Positions 7,048 to 10,184 of a DNA stretch of 10,184 nucleotides are shown here, one piece after another; position 1 is the first letter of the stretch; every line of letters begins with the position of its first letter. Made by a program: the position numbers and the translations under genes. The notes below the pieces were generated by a model, which saw only the letters and a program-made list of their open reading frames with translations, was not told where the DNA came from and did no database searches. Origin of the DNA: Bacillota bacterium (GTDB lineage Bacteria; Bacillota; Clostridia; Acetivibrionales; DTU013); contig JAEZCA010000033.1 of the NCBI GenBank assembly GCA_023412665.1, positions 1-10,184 of the forward strand, read 5' to 3'.

Positions 7048-8334
7048 TTACAACAGTATTTTTTCACTGACTATGAGTTTGCCTCCGACAATGGTCCCCC
7101 AGACCGAACCAAAGAGTTTCATGCCTCCAAAGGGTGAATTCTTTGATTTGGACGAAAAACTGAGGGGATCAACTGTAAATTCATCATTTATATCAACTAT
7201 CGTAATATCTGCCGCAGCTCCGACCTCCAGTGTCCCCTTGCTTATACTGAGCAATCTTGCAGGGTTGAGACACATTTTTTCTACCAGCTTGTTCATTGTG
7301 ATCACACCCGGTCTGACCAGATTTGTGACTGCCAGTGGCAGCGCTGTCTCAAAGCCAACTATGCCGTTGGCGGCAAGGCTGAACTCAACTCTTTTTTCAT
7401 CTATATGGTGTGGTGCATGGTCTGTTGCAATGATGTCGACAGTGTCATCAGCAATACCTGCTATGACTGCCCTTACATCTACTGCAGTCCTGAGCGGAGG
7501 ATTGATCTTTGCATTGGTATCATATCCCAGACAGGCCTCTTCAGTAAGCGAAAAATAATGGGGGCAGGTCTCGCATGTCACTTTTACACCACGTTTCTTG
7601 GCATCTCTGATTAGTTCTACAGAAAGTGCGGTACTCACATGGGCAATATGGATGGGTATTTTTAAATACTCCGCAAGGATCAGCTCTCTTGAGACCATTG
7701 TTTCCTCGGCAGCTGCGGGTATTCCCTTCAACCCAAGTATCGTTGAGGTGTATCCCTCATTCATGACTCCATCTTCTGCCAGATCCATATCCTCGCAGTG
7801 TGATATTACAGCTATGTCGAACATTGAAGCATACTGCATTGCCTTTTTCATAAGCGAAGCGCTTTTTACAGGCCTGCCGTCATCTGAGACTGCCACTGCG
7901 CCTGCAAACTTCATCTCTCCGATCTCAGCCAGCTCCTCACCCTTTTGACCCTTTGTAATAGCACCGATTGGAAATACGTTTACACAGCCCTCCTGTTTAG
8001 CCTTGTTTAATATATATTTTATAACCGATTCGTTATCAGTGACCGGATTTGTGTTGGGCATGCAGGCTATTGATGTAAATCCGCCCTTTGCTGCGCTTTT
8101 TGTGCCGCTTTCAATATCCTCCTTATATTCAAACCCGGGGTCCCTAAGGTGGCAGTGTGCATCCACAAGACCAGGCAGTACATATTTGCCGGAGGCATCG
8201 ATTATCTCGCAGCCATCGGTACTGATATCCTTTGATATCTCAGTTATTCTACCGTCTTCTGAAAGCAGATCGTATACTCCATCCAAACCGGTCTTGGCAT
8301 CGATTATATGGCCGTTCCTAATTAGCAGCTTCAT
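7048..8334 (-). CDS. pyrC: PyrC, dihydroorotase (zinc amidohydrolase, class I)
   Basis: This enzyme cyclises N-carbamoyl-aspartate to dihydroorotate. The 428 residues match the long class I form of Gram-positive bacteria. The metal site is visible: H60-C61-H62 in VDAHCHLRDPG, D151 in VSDDG (the bridging Asp position in the Bacillus-type enzyme), H179 in ISHCED, H232 in IHIAHVST, and the catalytic D305 in IATDHAPHH. The substrate-binding segment MPNTNP (92-97) follows KGGFTSIAC. All key residues are present, so this is an active enzyme and not the inactive PyrC-like partner found in some operons. The start ATG has AGGAGGG (8347-8341) six bases upstream, inside the end of pyrB. The two genes overlap by 17 bases, which suggests translational coupling. 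Confidence 0.97.
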   Translation of the reverse strand: MKLLIRNGHIIDAKTGLDGVYDLLSEDGRITEISKDISTDGCEIIDASGKYVLPGLVDAHCHLRDPGFEYKEDIESGTKSAAKGGFTSIACMPNTNPVTDNESVIKYILNKAKQEGCVNVFPIGAITKGQKGEELAEIGEMKFAGAVAVSDDGRPVKSASLMKKAMQYASMFDIAVISHCEDMDLAEDGVMNEGYTSTILGLKGIPAAAEETMVSRELILAEYLKIPIHIAHVSTALSVELIRDAKKRGVKVTCETCPHYFSLTEEACLGYDTNAKINPPLRTAVDVRAVIAGIADDTVDIIATDHAPHHIDEKRVEFSLAANGIVGFETALPLAVTNLVRPGVITMNKLVEKMCLNPARLLSISKGTLEVGAAADITIVDINDEFTVDPLSFSSKSKNSPFGGMKLFGSVWGTIVGGKLIVSEKILL

Positions 8335-9256
8335 TTGATCCCCTCCTGGTCAGTAAATACAGCAATGCCATTCTTACAGCAACTCCGTTTGTAACCTGCT
8401 CGTTTATCACCGAGCTCTCATTATCTGCTACAGAGCTTGTCAGTTCAACTCCGCGGTTTACAGGTCCGGGGTGCATTATCAGAGCGTCCTTTTTAGCCAG
8501 CTGAAGCCTGTTGTCATCCAGCCCGAAGAATCTGGAATACTCACGTACGGACGGGAACAGAGCTTTTTTCTGCCTTTCCAGCTGCAGTCTGAGAGACATT
8601 ACTATGTCCGCATCGATCAGCGCTTCATGAATTGTACTATAGACCTTGGCTCCGGTCTTCTCGATCCCTGGAGGAAGAAGTGTTGCGGGTCCTGCCAGCG
8701 AAACCTCCGCCCCCATTTTGGTCAATCCCCATATATTGCTCCTGGCTACTCTGCTGTGGTATATGTCTCCAAGTATGGCGACCTTCAGACCCTTCAGCGA
8801 GCCCTTCCTTTCCCTCATCGTGAACATATCCAGCAATGCCTGTGTCGGATGCTCATTCATACCGTCGCCTGCGTTTATAACTGATGCATTTACATGCCTG
8901 GCCAGCAAATGGGGCGCGCCTGACTGCGGGTGCCGAATCACTATCACATCTGTTCCCATCATATCTATGGTCTTCCCTGTGTCTATCAGTGTTTCTCCCT
9001 TTGACACACTGCTGCCCGAGGATGAGATATTTGCGGAGCTAGAGCTCATATACTTGGAGGCAAGCTCAAAGGAAAGCCTGGTCCTTGTGCTGTTTTCATA
9101 AAATAGTGTAACAATTGACTTTCCCTGAAGATGTGGTGTTCTCTTGCTGTTTGATGTGATAATGTACTTCATTGTTTTTGCTGTGTCCAGAATGTATTCG
9201 ATCTCCCCGGCCGTGAGATCCTTTAAACCCAGCAGATCCTTAGATCTAAGATTCAT
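8318..9256 (-). CDS. pyrB: PyrB, aspartate carbamoyltransferase catalytic subunit
   Basis: This enzyme transfers the carbamoyl group from carbamoyl phosphate to aspartate, committing flux to pyrimidines. At 312 residues it is of normal length. The carbamoyl-phosphate loop STRTR (56-60) lies in YENSTRTRLSFE; the mobile-loop lysine is in SVSKGETL (K86); HPTQALLD (136-143) and the aspartate-site stretch RLQLER (223-228) follow, with MHPGPVNRG (261-269) near the end. RLQLER and HPTQ separate it from ornithine carbamoyltransferase. No pyrI regulatory subunit gene is nearby, as usual for Firmicutes, so control should come from PyrR attenuation and CarB rather than from ATCase. The ribosome site is weak: GGCGG (9269-9265), eight bases before the ATG. 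The gene begins 45 bases downstream of an intrinsic terminator. Confidence 0.97.
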   Translation of the reverse strand: MNLRSKDLLGLKDLTAGEIEYILDTAKTMKYIITSNSKRTPHLQGKSIVTLFYENSTRTRLSFELASKYMSSSSANISSSGSSVSKGETLIDTGKTIDMMGTDVIVIRHPQSGAPHLLARHVNASVINAGDGMNEHPTQALLDMFTMRERKGSLKGLKVAILGDIYHSRVARSNIWGLTKMGAEVSLAGPATLLPPGIEKTGAKVYSTIHEALIDADIVMSLRLQLERQKKALFPSVREYSRFFGLDDNRLQLAKKDALIMHPGPVNRGVELTSSVADNESSVINEQVTNGVAVRMALLYLLTRRGSNEAAN

Positions 9257-9300
9257 GTTACATACCGCCTTTATTGAATTTGATATGCTCGCTGCGATTT

Positions 9301-9330
9301 AAAAAAAGAGTAAGGAAAAAATCCTTACTC
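9301..9330 (-). terminator. Intrinsic terminator between pyrR and pyrB
   Basis: On the minus strand GAGTAAGGA pairs perfectly with TCCTTACTC (9 pairs) around a five-T loop, and is followed at once by seven T residues (9307-9301). The 5' arm begins with the last two bases of the pyrR TGA stop. This is a textbook intrinsic terminator inside the operon. In Bacillus the equivalent intercistronic position carries a second PyrR-controlled attenuator, but I find no PyrR-binding loop in front of this one. Confidence 0.85.
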
Positions 9331-9883
9331 AATGTTTCATCCCTAATTCCAAATCACTCAAAGTAACGATATTGATGTTGTCAATATCCGAAAGCTTTAC
9401 ATTCACCACTTCTGCCCTTGATGTAGGCACATTCTTTCCGACATAGTCAGCTCTTATGGGCAGTTCCCTGTGCCCTCTGTCGATAAGTATTGCAAGCTGT
9501 ATCATTCTCGGCCTTCCTATATCCATTACCGCATCAATAGCCGAACGGGCAGTCCTGCCAGTGTATAAGACATCATCTACCAGAACGATTATCTTGTCCG
9601 TCACGGAAAAGTTTATTTCAGTGCCGTTCACCACCGGATGCTCTGAAAGCATACTGAGGTCATCTCTGTAAAAGGTTATATCCAAAATGCCCACCGGTAC
9701 TTCCGTTCCCTCCACCTCATGTATCTTGTCCGCAATCAGCTTTGCCAGCGGGACTCCTCGCCTTTGTATACCGATGAGATAGACATCCTCCACACCCTTG
9801 TTCTTCTCTATGATCTCGTGGGCTATCCTTGTCACAGCCCTCATTATACCGTTTTCATCCATTATTTCTGCTTTGTCGATCAT
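9329..9883 (-). CDS. pyrR: PyrR, pyr operon attenuation regulator / uracil phosphoribosyltransferase-like
   Basis: PyrR binds the pyr leader RNA when UMP or UTP is high and promotes termination; many PyrR proteins also convert uracil and PRPP to UMP. From the ATG at 9883 the protein has 184 residues, like the 181 of Bacillus PyrR, and aligns from its first residue (MIDKAEIMDENGI, then AVTRIAHEIIEKNKG at 16-30). The PRPP-binding loop is VLVDDVLYTGRTAR (100-113). Further matches are LDITFYRDDLS (67-77), RGHRELPIRADYVGKNVPTS (136-155), and basic residues on the RNA-binding face. AGGAGG (9899-9894) lies ten bases upstream, and AGGTGG continues to seven bases from the ATG. The frame stays open to an ATG at 9976, but that would put the attenuator terminator inside the coding region, so I reject the longer start. 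The gene is first in the operon and should therefore regulate itself. Confidence 0.96.
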   Translation of the reverse strand: MIDKAEIMDENGIMRAVTRIAHEIIEKNKGVEDVYLIGIQRRGVPLAKLIADKIHEVEGTEVPVGILDITFYRDDLSMLSEHPVVNGTEINFSVTDKIIVLVDDVLYTGRTARSAIDAVMDIGRPRMIQLAILIDRGHRELPIRADYVGKNVPTSRAEVVNVKLSDIDNINIVTLSDLELGMKH

Positions 9884-9930
9884 ATCTTGGCCACCTCCTG
9901 TTTCCTGCCGGCGATTCAGTTCCGGCTCGG

Positions 9931-9965
9931 CTAAAATAAAAAGCTTCCTGCCGATGGCAGGAAGC
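9931..9965 (-). terminator. pyr leader attenuator terminator
   Basis: On the minus strand GCTTCCTGCC (9965-9956), loop ATC, GGCAGGAAGC (9952-9943) form a perfect ten-pair GC-rich stem, followed by TTTTTATTTT (9942-9933). It lies 48 bases upstream of the pyrR ATG and downstream of the PyrR-binding hairpin, so it is the OFF structure of the attenuator. Confidence 0.9.
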
Positions 9966-10023
9966 ATGACTATCATAGGTGTAGACCTCTAATAACCGCT
10001 ATAATTCACTTACCCTTCCAGCC
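9956..10023 (-). promoter_or_regulatory. Antiterminator pairing in the pyr leader
   Basis: The 3' side of the PyrR-binding hairpin, GGCUGGAAG (10023-10015), can pair with the 5' arm of the terminator, CUUCCUGCC (9964-9956), giving eight pairs around a single U-U mismatch. Forming it breaks both the PyrR hairpin and the terminator. This is the expected three-state logic of PyrR attenuation: with PyrR-UMP bound the antiterminator is blocked and transcription stops; without it transcription continues. The pairing was found by eye and not by folding. Confidence 0.7.
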
Positions 10024-10044
10024 TCTCGGGACTAATTAAAAGGT
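10012..10044 (-). promoter_or_regulatory. PyrR-binding hairpin (anti-antiterminator)
   Basis: AGTCCCGAGAGGCT (10033-10020, minus strand) matches the known PyrR-binding loop consensus ARUCCNGNGAGGYU at every position. It is closed by a lower stem of ACCTTTT (10044-10038) with GGAAGGGT (10019-10012), seven pairs including G-U, with unpaired bases between the two stem parts as in Bacillus leaders. It sits about 12 bases from the predicted transcription start. Confidence 0.9.
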
Positions 10045-10062
10045 TGCTCTTAAATTTAATTT

Positions 10063-10091
10063 ATATTACCATACCTGTTATTGCTTGTCTA
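10063..10091 (-). promoter_or_regulatory. Probable sigma-A promoter of the pyr operon
   Basis: TAGACA (10091-10086) and TAATAT (10068-10063) are separated by exactly 17 bases, with TGG directly before the -10 giving an extended -10. The start should be near 10056, just ahead of the PyrR hairpin. A second candidate lies slightly upstream: TTGTGA (10124-10119), 17 bases, TATAAA (10101-10096), with a start near 10089. Both would transcribe the entire leader; sequence alone does not decide between them. Confidence 0.6.
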
Positions 10092-10184
10092 CAGATTTAT
10101 AAAAAATTATTTATCTTGTCACAATTTGAAATGGTGTAATCTGGTGACCCGACCTGTCAATCCATGAAGCAAAAAAGGATCCCA

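Noticed and set aside
9329..9976. PyrR starting at the ATG at 9976 (215 residues)
   Set aside because: The extra 31 residues are encoded by the attenuator terminator and its U-tract, while the start at 9883 has a stronger ribosome site and aligns with Bacillus PyrR from its first residue.
10132..10160. TTGACA at 10160-10155 as a promoter -35
   Set aside because: No acceptable -10 lies at 16-18 bases; the best is TACACC at 16, with three of six matches.
10092..10184. Possible 3' end of an upstream minus-strand gene, or a plus-strand gene starting at 10164
   Set aside because: Two minus frames are open to the right edge for only about 21-23 codons and give no recognisable protein. The plus-strand ATG at 10164 has no ribosome site and only seven codons in view.

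Overview
The window holds one long leftward (minus-strand) operon for de novo pyrimidine (UMP) synthesis. Gene order, PyrR-type attenuation, an FeS/FAD-coupled class 1B dihydroorotate dehydrogenase (PyrD plus PyrK), strong AGGAGG ribosome binding sites and moderate base composition all point to a Firmicute of class Clostridia. The N-terminus of PyrE and the inserted phosphatase remind me of cellulolytic, cluster III-like clostridia, but that placement is inference.

In transcription order, right to left: a promoter near 10063-10091; a leader with a PyrR-binding hairpin (10012-10044) and an intrinsic terminator (9931-9965); pyrR (9883-9329); a second intrinsic terminator overlapping the pyrR stop (9330-9301); pyrB (9256-8318), overlapping pyrC (8334-7048); pyrF (6978-6034); a 133-base structured spacer with a direct repeat and hairpin; carB (5900-2685); pyrK (2657-1872); pyrD (1798-866); a histidine-phosphatase gene (848-159); and the first 47 codons of pyrE (142 to the left edge). 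No stretch over 300 bases lacks a gene.

The encoded pathway runs: CarB (carbamoyl phosphate), PyrB (carbamoyl aspartate), PyrC (dihydroorotate), PyrD/PyrK (orotate), PyrE (OMP), PyrF (UMP). PyrR, with UMP as co-effector, should bind the leader RNA and cause early termination when pyrimidines are plentiful. UMP should also inhibit CarB through its C-terminal domain.

This is largely a well-known type of operon, and I see no new defence or mobile system. The unusual points are: carA, the glutaminase subunit gene that normally precedes carB, is absent and a repeat-bearing spacer lies there instead; a histidine-phosphatase gene sits between pyrD and pyrE; a strong terminator lies between pyrR and pyrB with no PyrR motif in front of it; and an upstream in-frame ATG would extend PyrR through its own attenuator.
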